Below are positions 21,935-32,224 of a stretch of DNA of 64,000 nucleotides, piece after piece. This DNA is from Helicostylum pulchrum. Lineage: Eukaryota > Mucoromycota > Mucoromycetes > Mucorales > Mucoraceae. The position numbers and the translations under genes were made by a program. Each line of letters begins with the position of its first letter. The stretch's first letter is position 1. The stretch is from positions 62,001 to 126,000 of the forward strand of contig JAIXMO010000031.1 in assembly GCA_025677825.1 (NCBI GenBank), read 5' to 3'. A model generated the notes under the pieces. It was not told the origin of the DNA, ran no database searches, and worked only from the letters and a program-made list of their open reading frames with translations.

Positions 21935-23162
21935 ATGAATCCACACTTGTGCAAAATTGAACAGGATTTAGAAGAGGAAAACAGTACATTAAAATGATTT
22001 ACATATACACATATTAATATCGTGATACTAGTGTCGAATATACAGATTACTTCAGGAACTGTGCTCTTATTTATTCTATCAACAACGAAGAAACTGAAAG
22101 AGAGATCTTCAAGTCGTCTGTAATAACTGCTAATTACATGAAGGAGGTATAGTATCCTAATAAAAATTTCTGTTCTCTCAATCTATTGTCTTTTTTTTTT
22201 TACAAGCATTGCAACTGAAAATAAATTATCGTTTTTCATATTAGACTCGTCTTGTAAAGAGGCAAAGATTAAATGTAAGTAGATTTGTCATGTAATAACT
22301 ATAGCCTCGACAGTAACTGAAAATGATGGACTTTTAATAGATTGATGAAAAAGAGTCATAGAACTCACTTATGGAACAGGACTCTAATTGCAGCGTCTTA
22401 ACCTATCTTACCAGAGACGTAAATATCACTGGTACGCAGCAATTTAAAATTTTGAACGACATCCACGTATTGTAAGTGAAAACTTGTTTATATTTATATT
22501 TAATTCTTTAATTTCCTAAAAGCATTACGATAAATAGATAACTTTATTTTATATTCGTATTTGGGCGTAGGTATATGCCTAATCCCAAAATATGCGAGTA
22601 TTTAAGTATTAAAGACGGCTCTCCATATTGCCAACAGCCCAGAGATCCGGTTATCTAAAACGTAAAAGGAGTAACTTCGGATCTGCTAGGTTTCTACCTT
22701 CCAGGACTTTGAAATTTCAAAGTAAGCATTGAATGGTTACTAGAAAAGTTACATGTGACCTCATCGTTTCCTTCTTTTTCATTTAGGTTTCATAAAGGAA
22801 TGATGGCTATGTATGACTACAAGCCAGATATTTTGGCTACGTTGAAGTTAAAGCACGGCATGCAATTAAATTTCTTTGTTTGCGAGGTAAAAAAAACCCC
22901 CTCAGGCTGTTCAGCGAACAAATACGAAAGTGATTTCGTGAAGGTACATCGAGAGATGAAAGTGATAATTAACCAACAAATTGATCTGGGCATTGATGGT
23001 CCAGTCTGTTTTGCTCTTCTCGTCGAAGGTAAGAACTTGGCACAGTATAGATCCTATAAAAAAGCTCATTGTGAACTTTTAGGTCACGACTGCTATCTGT
23101 ATAGGATGTCCCTTGAATACGAAGCAGAATATATGCAGATAGCAATTAATAGCCCAATTTAG
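21935..23162 (+). CDS. PD-(D/E)XK-like lineage-specific protein, seven exons
   Basis: Seven exons (21935-21983, 22046-22146, 22245-22274, 22362-22471, 22571-22649, 22690-22721, 22787-23162) close in phase to 258 residues. The last exon carries Y-K-P147-D148 and, 18 residues later, E167-V-K169 within FFVCEVKK: a clear PD-(D/E)XK motif set, followed by DLGIDGPVCFALLVEG and CYLYRM. This matches the layout of uncharacterised, expanded Mucorales proteins and of the gene at 5216. No function can be assigned; a nuclease-like fold is inferred. The 40-nt intron 22650-22689 has a weak donor (GTTATC) and is the least certain. Immediately after the stop another frame reads FSSLRDAADIMLLLPAI, like the family tail, implying a frameshift at the C-terminus. 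Confidence 0.6.
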
Positions 23163-23343
23163 TTCTTTGCGTGATGCTGCAGATATTATGCTCCTTCTTC
23201 CTGCTATCGATGTACTATCATACCTTAATGTAATAATATATACAGATTTATATATATATTTAAAATTGATGAGCCAATACTAATTTATTAGGAAGAGTTG
23301 ACTCGCTTACGATTAACGACTTTAAATAGTTTCGTATTTATTC

Positions 23344-23371
23344 AATAAAGTTTACACTTAATACAAAAAAA
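23344..23371. repeat. 28-bp sequence shared with 9893-9920
   Basis: AATAAAGTTTACACTTAATA plus CAAAAAAA, one mismatch from the sequence at 9893-9920. It lies 182 bp downstream of the stop of the 21935 gene and also just beyond the stop of the small minus-strand ORF at 23386. Confidence 0.6.
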
Positions 23372-23385
23372 AAAGGCTCTAAATA

Positions 23386-23514
23386 TTAACCGAAGCCGAC
23401 GATATCATCCAAGAGACCATCATCCAAAAATCCCGTTGAAAAAGAATAAGCACCTGTTCTTTTTTCCTGTCTTGTCACTTCTGGTCGCTTGTGGTGTTTC
23501 TGTTCGCCACTCAT
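23386..23514 (-). CDS. Small 42-residue hydrophilic protein
   Basis: A single-exon minus-strand frame encodes MSGEQKHHKRPEVTRQ followed by EKRTGAYSFSTGFLDDGLLD and DIVGFG. The basic first half and acidic-hydrophobic tail are not typical of random AT-rich frames, and codon content is richer in G+C than its flanks. No family recognised. It has no intron. The 28-bp sequence shared with 9893 lies in its 3' flank. It could be a conserved short protein or a remnant of a longer one. Confidence 0.45.
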   Translation of the reverse strand: MSGEQKHHKRPEVTRQEKRTGAYSFSTGFLDDGLLDDIVGFG

Positions 23515-24198
23515 ACTCTATATGCGAATATTATATTGCATTTTCTTCTTTGCCAACACCAGTACGTCGTGCTTTCTCTAGCTAGACGTAGTAAAAACGG
23601 CAACTTTTTTTTATGTTATTTTTTTTTTTAGTTCTAGATATTAATAGTTGCTAGTTTGCTTATCTTTTACTAGTACCGTTAATATAGCTGCTCTCAGTAT
23701 ATTTTTTTTACCTTTATGTATTATAGTTAGCTCTTTACATGATAAATTATGAAATAAAAACAGTTGTCTATTCACAGTAAATTAACCGGATATTTTATAA
23801 TCAGTAGTTAATTGATTCCTCTTGTCGTTTGGTAGAGACATGGTCAAGGTTTATCAATATGCGGAGACGACAACTATTGAAATGCTATTTTTGTACAAAA
23901 CAAGGGGTATAAAATACGACATGCTATCGCGATAAGATGTACATAAATATATTTGTATGACGGAAAAAATATAGTACATATGAAACATGCTTTGTAATGA
24001 TAATCTCGATACTGTATGAATTCGAACTACTTGATCTTTTTTACTGCACTATGCCGTTCAAAATAAATTTTTTAAGAGTAAACCTTACCCTAATAGAAGT
24101 GCATTATCAAACAAAACCGTAATTTTTTTAAATAAAAAAACAGTATATATATCTTTGTCAATTCGTTTTTCTTAAAAAAAGTATAAACATTCTAAAAT
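23515..24198. other. Intergenic region between divergent genes
   Basis: No gene seen. A TATATATATC sequence about 50 bp before the next start codon (24142-24152) may serve as its TATA element. Confidence 0.5.
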
Positions 24199-24621
24199 AT
24201 GAGCCCTCCTCAAGTTTCATCTCCTGCCAACTTTGATCAAATCGTCAGCACGTTTGGTTACAACCAAGTATTGAAGAATGGAAATCGAATTGATACTTCT
24301 GGTCAAGGCGGTTGGGATAGCGACTTGAAGGGTATTGATGTTAAATTCAGTTACAAGTCTTTAGATGAAGAACTAGAAGCTTGTTTTAAAAATGTCGAGC
24401 TAGTATTAAACAGCGTAGGATCTTCTTGGAAAGATGTTTACAGTCTTACTTCCTATCATCTTAATTTGGCTGAAACAAGAGAACAAGTTTTGGACACCAT
24501 GCATCGATTGTTCCAAAAGTATATTGGTACCAGACGTCCTATTTGGGCCGTGATTGGAATAGAGGCTCTGGCTTTGGAAGAAATGCATGCAGAAATTGTA
24601 GCTACAGCTTTTACAGGATAA
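24199..24621 (+). CDS. Rid (YjgF/YER057c/UK114) family protein
   Basis: Single-exon gene of 140 residues, the usual length of the family. It contains SGQGGWDSDLKG, then a helix with FKNVELVLNSVGSSWKDVYSL and the terminal core RRPIWAVIGIEALALEEMHA EIVATA, matching the family pattern of a Thr/Arg-Pro-x-x-x-x-x-Gly segment, a Leu-rich turn and a final E-I-x-A-x-A strand. Classical RidA enzymes hydrolyse reactive enamines/imines using an arginine near the C-terminus; R-R-P here is at the right place, but this branch diverges from canonical RidA (TRS..V..L), so the substrate is open. Cytosolic: no signal peptide. Its stop codon is 38 bp from that of the F-box gene on the other strand. Confidence 0.85.
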   Translation: MSPPQVSSPANFDQIVSTFGYNQVLKNGNRIDTSGQGGWDSDLKGIDVKFSYKSLDEELEACFKNVELVLNSVGSSWKDVYSLTSYHLNLAETREQVLDTMHRLFQKYIGTRRPIWAVIGIEALALEEMHAEIVATAFTG

Positions 24622-24659
24622 AAAAATAAAAATTTAACAATTAAAAAATTATTTTTTAT

Positions 24660-26282
24660 TTACTCTAAGTAAGAATGAATAAAACGAGTAGATTGATGAA
24701 AAAAATGGTGATTAGGATCAACGTTTAAAATGAGAGAGGTTTCATAAAGAGTATTTAAGAATTGAGTAAGATCTTTAACGCCTTTCCCACTGTATACACA
24801 GAAAGGTCGACGTTGTACTTCACTAAAGTCTTTAGGAGGCGAACGACAGAATTCTTGTAAATCAGTTCTTAAAAACGAAGGAACATTGGTTAAACTTAGG
24901 TGGTTTAACTTATGACAAACGTTCAAGAGTCTTGATATTGCCCTTACGCTAAGCTGAGTACAGTAGCTAAGATGAATACGCTCTAAACTGTTTGCTATGC
25001 GAACATGACTTGTCAAAGCACCGATTGAAATATCTGTAATATTGGAACATTTGACCAAACCAATTCTTTTTAATTTGGGAAGATTTGCTAATTCAATTAC
25101 TGATTTATCTGTAATTTGGATACAGCATGCCATATCTAAATATCGAAGTCTATTGCATAAAGCAGCTAGTTTGGTTATCGATCTATCAGTTATATTTGAG
25201 CAGTGTCCCAAGTGTAAAAAGTGTAAATATCGACCCAGTTTACAAATAGCTAATATGGATTCATCGGTAATATTAATGCACTTGTTTAGTACCAGATTTC
25301 GAATCTTTGGTGCGGCTTGAATAAGCGATTTTATGGATTGATCTGATATGGTTGTAATAGCTGTAAAATCAACAAGCCGAAGTTGTTCATAATAATAAAC
25401 AGGTGAATCCTTTACTTGCTTTAACGTAAGAAAAGAGGACATGAAACCTTCATCGCTAATTCTTGTATTGGTTACATCGCCTTGGCTTATACGTAGTTCT
25501 CTTAGGTCACGGCAATAGTTAAATATCTTTGTTAACGCAATATCATTTATATTACAGTTTGTAAAATCAACTTCTACTAGACGTGGGCAGTTCAACGCTA
25601 AATTGATGGCTGATTTCTCTGTTATTTTGGTACAGTTATTTAATTTAATCTATTTTATAACAGTATGTATAAATATAGGTCAGTAAACAGTATATAACAC
25701 AAACAAAATAAATATACACTATACTCTTTTTAAATCTTTACACTGTCTAGCCACTTCACAAATGCTTATATCCGTAATCAATTGTTGTTCTTGACTCATA
25801 CTTAAATTCAAGCCTTGTAGATTTGGACAACAAAAGGCTACTTTTAGTATAGTGGTATCTGTTACTTGAACAACGTCATTAAGATCAATGGAAACGAGCT
25901 CTGAGCCAATACCATGATCTTGTTGAGTGATTAAGGCACATAAACCAACATCAGTTAGTTTTGAGCAACCAGCTAAAGTCAATCTTTCTAATCTCTGACA
26001 AGCATTTAAAGTAATAATATGAATATCTTCTACCAAAATTGAAAGTGGAGTCAAGTTGATTCTTCTTATAAATGAGGTATAAGGATAACTTTGTTGCGTA
26101 GATTGAATGACTGTAAAAAAAGCTAACCAAGAGCTGGAACGTATAAAGTTGGGTTTATACCAGAGCAGCTCAGAAGCAAGGTAGCTCCAACGTTTATCAA
26201 CATATACACATTGTAAAAGATCTTTGTCTGATGGAAGTTGCTTTAAAATTTGTACAATGAGTTCTGAGGGTATATTCTTCAT
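24660..26282 (-). CDS. F-box/leucine-rich-repeat protein (Grr1/AMN1 type)
   Basis: Two minus-strand exons (26282-25725 and 25649-24660) joined in phase 0 give 515 residues. An F-box is at about residues 1-45 (IPSELIVQILKQLPSDKDLL, then C-V-x-x-x-W). Thereafter cysteine-type LRRs repeat every ~26 residues: LTLAGCSKLTDVGL, LNNCTKITEKS, LNKCINITDESI, LGHCSNITDRSI, MACCIQITDKSV, VKCSNITDISI, LSYCTQLSVRAI. This is the arrangement of Grr1-like SCF ubiquitin-ligase receptors. The substrate is unknown. A T12A11 symmetric tract (26303-26325) sits 20 bp upstream of the start codon. Confidence 0.9.
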
Positions 26283-27288
26283 CTTGATACAGAATAAAGA
26301 GGTTTTTTTTTTTTAAAAAAAAAAAGAGTGCTAAATATACGTATGTCCAATCAGATGCGCTACCTTCAAACGAGGGGAATATTTTGCAATTTTGGATAGC
26401 TGCATATATCCCAAAGCAACCTCTATTTCACTATGAAAACACGAATTTAGCAAGCTGAGATCCAAAAGAGCGAAAACGGCGCTTTAAGCATTTGGATATT
26501 CCTGCCTACCGGCAGCAGTCTGCAATTACAAACTCAAGGGATTCTTGGTAGAAATCCCAAGTATAAGTGTTGTTACCACATAATCTCTCTCAACGTAAAA
26601 AAAAAAAGATGATAAATTTAAAAGGGCCTGTGATAGATATAGTCATTTCTAATCAATAAGTAAATGCTAAAGTGTATTAAAAAAAAGATTATTTGTTATT
26701 ACTGACAGAACTAGAGTAAATGTTAGTTTAGAAGGCATGTGTCTTACCCTGAGATTGTGATACCGAACCCCCCCCCCCCCACAATTTGTTACTTATGTAT
26801 AATTCAACGGTATCCTTTTCTGTGAACATAAAGAAAACAAAATGCTAAAAAAGATCGAATAAAATGTGTGGCCACTTTTACTAGTAATCACAATCCTTAA
26901 AAGAAAATAATTCCCTTGTCACCTTGCTTTTTGATATGTTTGATCTACCCACTAAACTTTTAGGACTGAACCCACGTTCTATCTAGAAGAGAACCAACTA
27001 CTTATTTACACAAGTCTTTTTTTTCTTTTTCTTTATTAAACTAGTATTCATCTCGAATATTTGTCTGTAATGCACAAGGGAACCTGTCACCAATGTGACA
27101 CGAGATGGGAAGAGAGTTTAGGTAAGCACCTTTCTGTATCACGACCCCGTAGAGGAGAAATTATGTCATTTTTTAGTGTTCAAGAAGTTGGACAGCCGCT
27201 TTTTTTTAAAAAGAGTCGTTTTTGGGAAAATGGGCGAGAACGGGAAACACCTTTTTTTATCTTTTCTCTCTCTCAAAAAAATAAAATA
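26283..27288. other. Intergenic between divergent genes, with 13-C run
   Basis: No supported gene. A run of 13 C (26768-26780) stands out in AT-rich DNA. An upstream in-frame extension of the next gene to an ATG at about 27070 exists but has low protein character, so I start that gene at 27289. Confidence 0.55.
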
Positions 27289-28440
27289 ATGCCCGCTGTT
27301 TATGTTTCTGGTTATACAAATAACGAGAGTACGGGTATTTATCAATATGAATTTGATCAAACTACCGGTACTTTGACTCGTAAAGGTTTAGTGGCCGAGT
27401 CTACCAACCCTTCTTTTTTTATTTGCCGTAACAACAATTTGTATACAGTCAACGAGGTGGACCAATATAAAGGCGACAAGACAGGTTATGTGTCATGTTA
27501 TTATCGTAATAAAGAAACGGAAGAGTTAAGTTTGGTTAATGAACAACCATCTGGAGGGGAAGATCCTTGCCATCTAACTTGTGATGCCACGGGTAATTAT
27601 GTGTTGGTGGCCAATTACACTGGAGGATCAGCTTCCGTCTTTCCTATTCTTAATTCCGGTAAACCCGAATCAAAACTTGGTGAAAGAGTCTCTTACACAA
27701 AACACAGCGACTCGTTTCCCCCGAGCGGCGGCAACCCAACTCGTCAAGAGAAGCCTCACGTGCACTCCGTTGATCTAGATCCGATTGCGCAACGTTATGC
27801 ATTCACCAATGATTTAGGCTGTGATTTGTTAGTGAGTTATAGATTTGATCGCCTCGATAACGGCAAGCTTACACGCCATGATACGTTTGAGTTCCCTAAA
27901 GGTTCAGGACCTCGTCATTTAAAATTCGCGCCCAATAACAACAATATTTGTTACGTGCTTACTGAACTCTCCAATGATGTACATATGCTTGAATTGAATT
28001 TTGAAACAGGAAGTTTTAACCAGGTTCAAATCGTACATGCTTTACCCGACGATTTTAACGGAGAAAATTTAGGTTCTGAAATTGATATTACGCCCGACGG
28101 CAAGTTTCTTTATGCTTCTATGCGTGGGTATGATGCCATTACAATCTTTAAAATCGATGAATACTCGGGTAAATTGAATCTGGTAGGGTATCAAGGAACA
28201 GGTGGAAAGCATCCACGTCATTTTACCTTTGATCCTACAGGCTCGTTTATCTTGGTTGGAAACAAGGTTAGTTAGTAGTAAAATATAAACATGCATGTTG
28301 TTAATAAGATTCTCATATTATAATTATAATAGGATTCCAACAATATTGTGGTTTTTAAAATTGACCAAGAAACAGGTTTATTAAATCAAGTATCAAGCAT
28401 AGATCACGTTCATCCAACGTGTATTCAATTTTGGGAATAA
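27289..28440 (+). CDS. Lactonase-type seven-bladed beta-propeller (6-phosphogluconolactonase-like)
   Basis: Two exons (27289-28266, 28333-28440) give 361 residues. The start MPAVYVSGYTNNESTGIYQY is the usual first blade of the Pgl-type lactonase family, and recurring blades carry GNYVLVANYTGGSASVFPI, KPHVHSVDLDPI, SGPRHLKFAPN, LGSEIDITPDGKFLYASMRG and KHPRHFTFDPTGSFILVGN. Members hydrolyse 6-phosphogluconolactone or carboxy-muconolactone; the exact substrate cannot be decided. No signal peptide, so cytosolic. An in-frame upstream ATG at about 27070 would add about 75 poorly conserved residues and is rejected. The stop is just 9 bp from the stop of the convergent SMARCD-type gene. Confidence 0.88.
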
Positions 28441-28449
28441 TTAATATAT

Positions 28450-30098
28450 TTATCCGCGTTGAGTTGTAAGTAACTCTTGCATTCTTTGTTGTGTCTTATT
28501 AGAAAGAGTTTTAGTTTAGTTTTTTTTTTCTTCTTTTTTTTTTGTATAAAATATAAAATATAAAATACCTTTGTAGTCAAATAATGGAAAACGGCTTCCT
28601 TCATCCAAGGTTGTTTATAGAAATCAGATTGTCTAATTTCTTCCAAATTAATCTTGCTTTCACCAAGAATCACTTCTAAATCTCTAGCTTGACTAGCGAT
28701 CCACTTGTTAATAAATTCAACAGGTTCTTTAGAGAATTGAACCAAGAAATCACGCTTGATTTTACTGTTATTAATGCTTTGTACACATTGCACGATTTTA
28801 TCATCCAAACCCATAATTTCTTTTTGCGTTTGAGTAGAAGAAACGATATTCATCATCTTTTGACGAACGATACTATCCAATTCAATTTCGATATCATAAC
28901 ACTTTGAAGATTGTGTTAATTGTTTATCAACGCGAATTGTATAATCAATGACAACAGGGTCTGGTCTACTTAAGTGTGGTGTAATCAATTCTGGTAATTG
29001 AGAGAAATGAAGTTGAGGATAGCCGAATATTTGAGCTAAACGATTATCGCAACGAATCACACGTTTATCTTCTATGTCTTGTAATTTGTGATTTTTACAG
29101 TAATTCCAAATACCCATAACAATATGAGGTTTCGTTTCCATCTTTACATCTAATAAATCAGCTAATGCAGGTGATAATTTAAATTTTTGTGGGTTAGAAT
29201 CCAAGTTGAGAATGATTTTGGATTTGACATTCATATCGCCCTTTCGTTTGATCTCAATTACATCAAAATCTGGTGTATTAGGTTGCTTTTGCCATTCAAT
29301 CAAGTTGCCTTCTGGAAATAAATTAGGGTCTCTATCTAATTCAACAATAACTGAACGAAAGAAAGATGTCAGTTTTTGAACTGGTTGTTCTTTTTTATCA
29401 TCACCAGCAGGCTAATAAATTTACGATTTAGAAGACACACATTCAAGTATCACTGTATATAACTTACATTCAATAATTTGCCTTCAATTCGAAGTGCCCA
29501 ACTGGATACACTACCAGTATGCAAATCGAAATTATTGATATCGTCTGTACCTGAAGTTTGATCAACAACTGTGTTAGAGATGAACAAACGAAGTGTACGA
29601 CGAACCTAATACACAAGTTAGGGATTAGGATGTCATCGTAATTTTTTTTTCTTTCTTTCTCTATGTTAATTATATTATTACTTTAGTTGGCTTTCCTAAA
29701 GCTTCTTGAATATCTAATCTCTTTCTCATGATGGTGGCATCTAACTTTTTCTCAAAATCAACCAAATCTGTATAAAGTTTTGATTCGGGTACAAAGGATT
29801 CAATCTAGAAAAAAATATTACTACATTATAATATTCTTTAATAGTATAAATATTTACTTTTGGTGGCATGTTTTTATCAGTAGGTCTCTTCTTTCTAACA
29901 AAAATAAAAATTATTAAATCAAGAATATTTGTACAATTGATACAACACGAACTTTATATGTTTGGAAAGCGTGTCAACCTCACTAGGTCTCTTTCTATAC
30001 TGCATAGAAGCTGGTTGTTGCATACTTTGTTGAGGTGGAACCATTGGTTGAGACATGGCACCTGAATGCTGTTGAAACACGTGTGGTTGAGGTTGCAT
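28450..30098 (-). CDS. SWI/SNF complex subunit, SMARCD/Swp73/Rsc6 (SWIB domain)
   Basis: Six minus-strand exons (30098-30001, 29894-29858, 29804-29682, 29605-29468, 29411-28569, 28494-28450) close in phase to 427 residues. The N-terminus is Gln/Pro/Met-rich ([13 protein letters not shown]), then [12 protein letters not shown], a conserved [20 protein letters not shown] segment, and a SWIB/MDM2-type domain with [20 protein letters not shown] and [13 protein letters not shown]. The C-terminal half (FVHxQ-type [20 protein letters not shown]) and a final micro-exon ending QQRMQELL match BAF60 proteins. It is a chromatin-remodelling core subunit. The last intron ends at AATAAG. Tail-to-tail overlap with the lactonase gene is almost certain. 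Confidence 0.93.
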
Positions 30099-31156
30099 TT
30101 TTTTATTTTTGATACAATAAAAAAAAAATCTTTTTTTTAGTTAGTGGTGCACAAAGAGGTATCGTCCGCCAACGAGAAAAAATGATGTCATCAACCTCAG
30201 GTGTTACAGACTGCATTTTGCTCACACTATGCTCTGAATAACTTCAACAATGATTTTATTTTTATTTGATTCATAGCCACAACAAGAAATACATGTATTT
30301 AATTCTAGTTTTCTGCGTTAAATCGATCAAAGGGTATATGATGTTACGATATATTTCTGAAAATCATACCCAATCAACTGAATATTTTACCTAATTATGT
30401 CCAATCAAAGTGAAACTTGCTGTGAAAATTACATTCCCCTGTGAAATTCTAGAATGAAAATTTTTAATAGAGTCGAGAATACTCTATTACGCAGTATATA
30501 TTTTATTTTCTTTTGTCAATAAAACACGGAAAAAAAAGGCGGTACACGAATAGAAACATATATACTACATACACCGTACGAAAATAGGGTTTCTTTATGC
30601 ATAATAAACGATTGATCTCGGGTAATACAATACGTTACTCTTCTAGACTCTTCTCGGCGCAGTCTATTCTTCTGCGGAGATCTGTAGATGCGGCGACATA
30701 TTTTACAATTGAAACGGCAGTAAAAAAAAACTGTGGGTCCCAGAAAGCGTAATATCATACGAACGAAAGCATAATAGAATACTTTTTTTTAAAAAAAAAG
30801 GTGACAAATGCTTCTGTTTCATATCAATCTAAATAATACAGCTGTATAAGGGCAGGAGAAAAATAAAATAGGGGCAGGGGAGACGTTTTTTTGTCTGTTA
30901 CTTTTTTTTTCTGCAGTCCATAATTTTTTTTTTTTCCTTCTGCGTAGAAAAAAGAAGAGATGTGCACCAGGCCAACTGAAATCTACCCTATTAAAAATTT
31001 TCCAGTCATTAATGACGAAAAAAAGACATTGGATATGTCTTTCATTCATCGTAACTGGATCTACCAATTTTTTTTTTAAAAAAAAAGGTATAAAAAGGAC
31101 AACTCATAAAATCACGAAATCATTTTAACAACAATAACATATACAAAAAAATAAAA
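30099..31156. other. Divergent intergenic region
   Basis: No gene recognised. Two symmetric T/A tracts occur (30783-30799 and 31068-31086), the second just before the TATA element of the thaumatin-like gene. The frames at 30516-30758 and 30819-31067 on the minus strand lack protein character. Confidence 0.5.
31089..31096 (+). promoter_or_regulatory. TATA element of thaumatin-like gene
   Basis: TATAAAAA lies 61 bp before the start codon, directly after the T10A9 tract, in a typical place for a fungal core promoter. Confidence 0.6.
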
Positions 31157-31891
31157 ATGCTCTTGAAATCTATCGCCGCTCTTCTTACTGCTGGTTTAGT
31201 TGCCGCTGCTCCTGCTAGCAACTCCAGTACCGCCGGTTCTCCTTCTTACAACACAACGTATGCGGCTGGTCCACCCACAGTTATCGTCAAGAACCAATGT
31301 AGCAAGAAACTTACCGTTGGTCACTCGGTTGATGTTGATTACTACGGCGAAACCACTGAAGTCGCTCCTGGTGACAGCGTTACTTTAACTATTCCTATGA
31401 ACTGGAGTGGTCGTGTCTGGGGTAGAGAAAACTGTTCTGGTAAAGAAGACTGTTTTAAATCTGGTATGACTTCTCCTGCCTCTCTTGCTGAATTCCATTT
31501 CATGGATAGTGGTAAAGTCTTTTATGATATCTCCTTTGTAAACGGTTTCAATTTACCTATTGTTGTCGAACCTGTCAACAAGATCGATCTCAAGCACGGT
31601 GACGAATCTTTATGTCGTACTAGTACATGTACCAACTTACCTGCCTGTCCTACTGAATTCCAAACCTTTGATGGTGAGGGCAACTTTGCTGGTTGTAAGA
31701 GTGCTTGTACTCATTTCCAAACTGACGAATACTGTTGTACTGGTGACTACTACAGTGCCGAAGCTTGTTCTACCTACTCTTGGGCTTCTGATGTAAAGGC
31801 TGCTTGTCCTGATGTTTACAGTTATGCTTTTGATGATGTTAATAGTGCTTTCATGTGTACTTCCAACGCCTATACTGTTACTTTCTGTTAA
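31157..31891 (+). CDS. Secreted thaumatin-like protein
   Basis: Single exon, 244 residues. Residues 1-18 (MLLKSIAALLTAGLVAAA) are a signal peptide. After a short Ser/Thr linker comes the thaumatin fold: VIVKNQCSKKLTVG, SVTLTIPMNWSGRVWGRENC, LAEFHFMDSGKVFYDISFVN GFNLPIVVEP and a cysteine-rich C-terminal domain containing CCTGDYYSAEAC and CPDVYSYAFDDVNSAFMC. These are the hallmark blocks of the family (W-S-G-R-x-W/GR, D-x-S-x-V-x-G-F-N-x-P). Fungal members are secreted and some bind or cut beta-glucans; activity here is not shown. Fourteen or more cysteines suggest disulfides. Coding GC is much higher than the flanks, typical of a strongly expressed gene. Confidence 0.9.
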   Translation: MLLKSIAALLTAGLVAAAPASNSSTAGSPSYNTTYAAGPPTVIVKNQCSKKLTVGHSVDVDYYGETTEVAPGDSVTLTIPMNWSGRVWGRENCSGKEDCFKSGMTSPASLAEFHFMDSGKVFYDISFVNGFNLPIVVEPVNKIDLKHGDESLCRTSTCTNLPACPTEFQTFDGEGNFAGCKSACTHFQTDEYCCTGDYYSAEACSTYSWASDVKAACPDVYSYAFDDVNSAFMCTSNAYTVTFC

Positions 31892-32224
31892 TTTTTTAAA
31901 AAAATACCTCATATAAGGTTGATCTTTATATATTACGCTTAATTTCAGCTTGATGCTGTCTTTTTTTTAGAATAAAAAAAATAAATATAATTCAAACATA
32001 TAACTTGAACGTTCCTTTTCCATTCTTATTTAAAATAGTTTATTTATTTATTTCATTATACTTTACATTTAATTTTTATACGCGTATAAACGATATACGT
32101 ATATGTGTGTGAGGGGAATAATTTATCGCTATTACACTAATGAACAATGCCGTTCTGCCGCCTACTTGCCCCTAAAAGCTATAAACAATGCAAGACAAAA
32201 AAAAATCAGATAGTTCTAAAAGGG
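31892..32224. other. Intergenic, 3' flanks of convergent genes
   Basis: Contains the tails of the thaumatin-like gene and of the protease gene. No further feature seen. Confidence 0.6.

Noticed and set aside
26768..26780. 13-C run as a telomere or G-quadruplex signal
   Set aside because: A single homopolymer without repeat structure; simple slippage product.
27070..27288. Longer N-terminus of the lactonase gene from an upstream in-frame ATG
   Set aside because: The added residues have no family similarity and family members begin at the MPAVYVSGYT position.
30516..31067. Two minus-strand frames between SMARCD and thaumatin genes
   Set aside because: Low-complexity translations of T-rich DNA with no splice partners.
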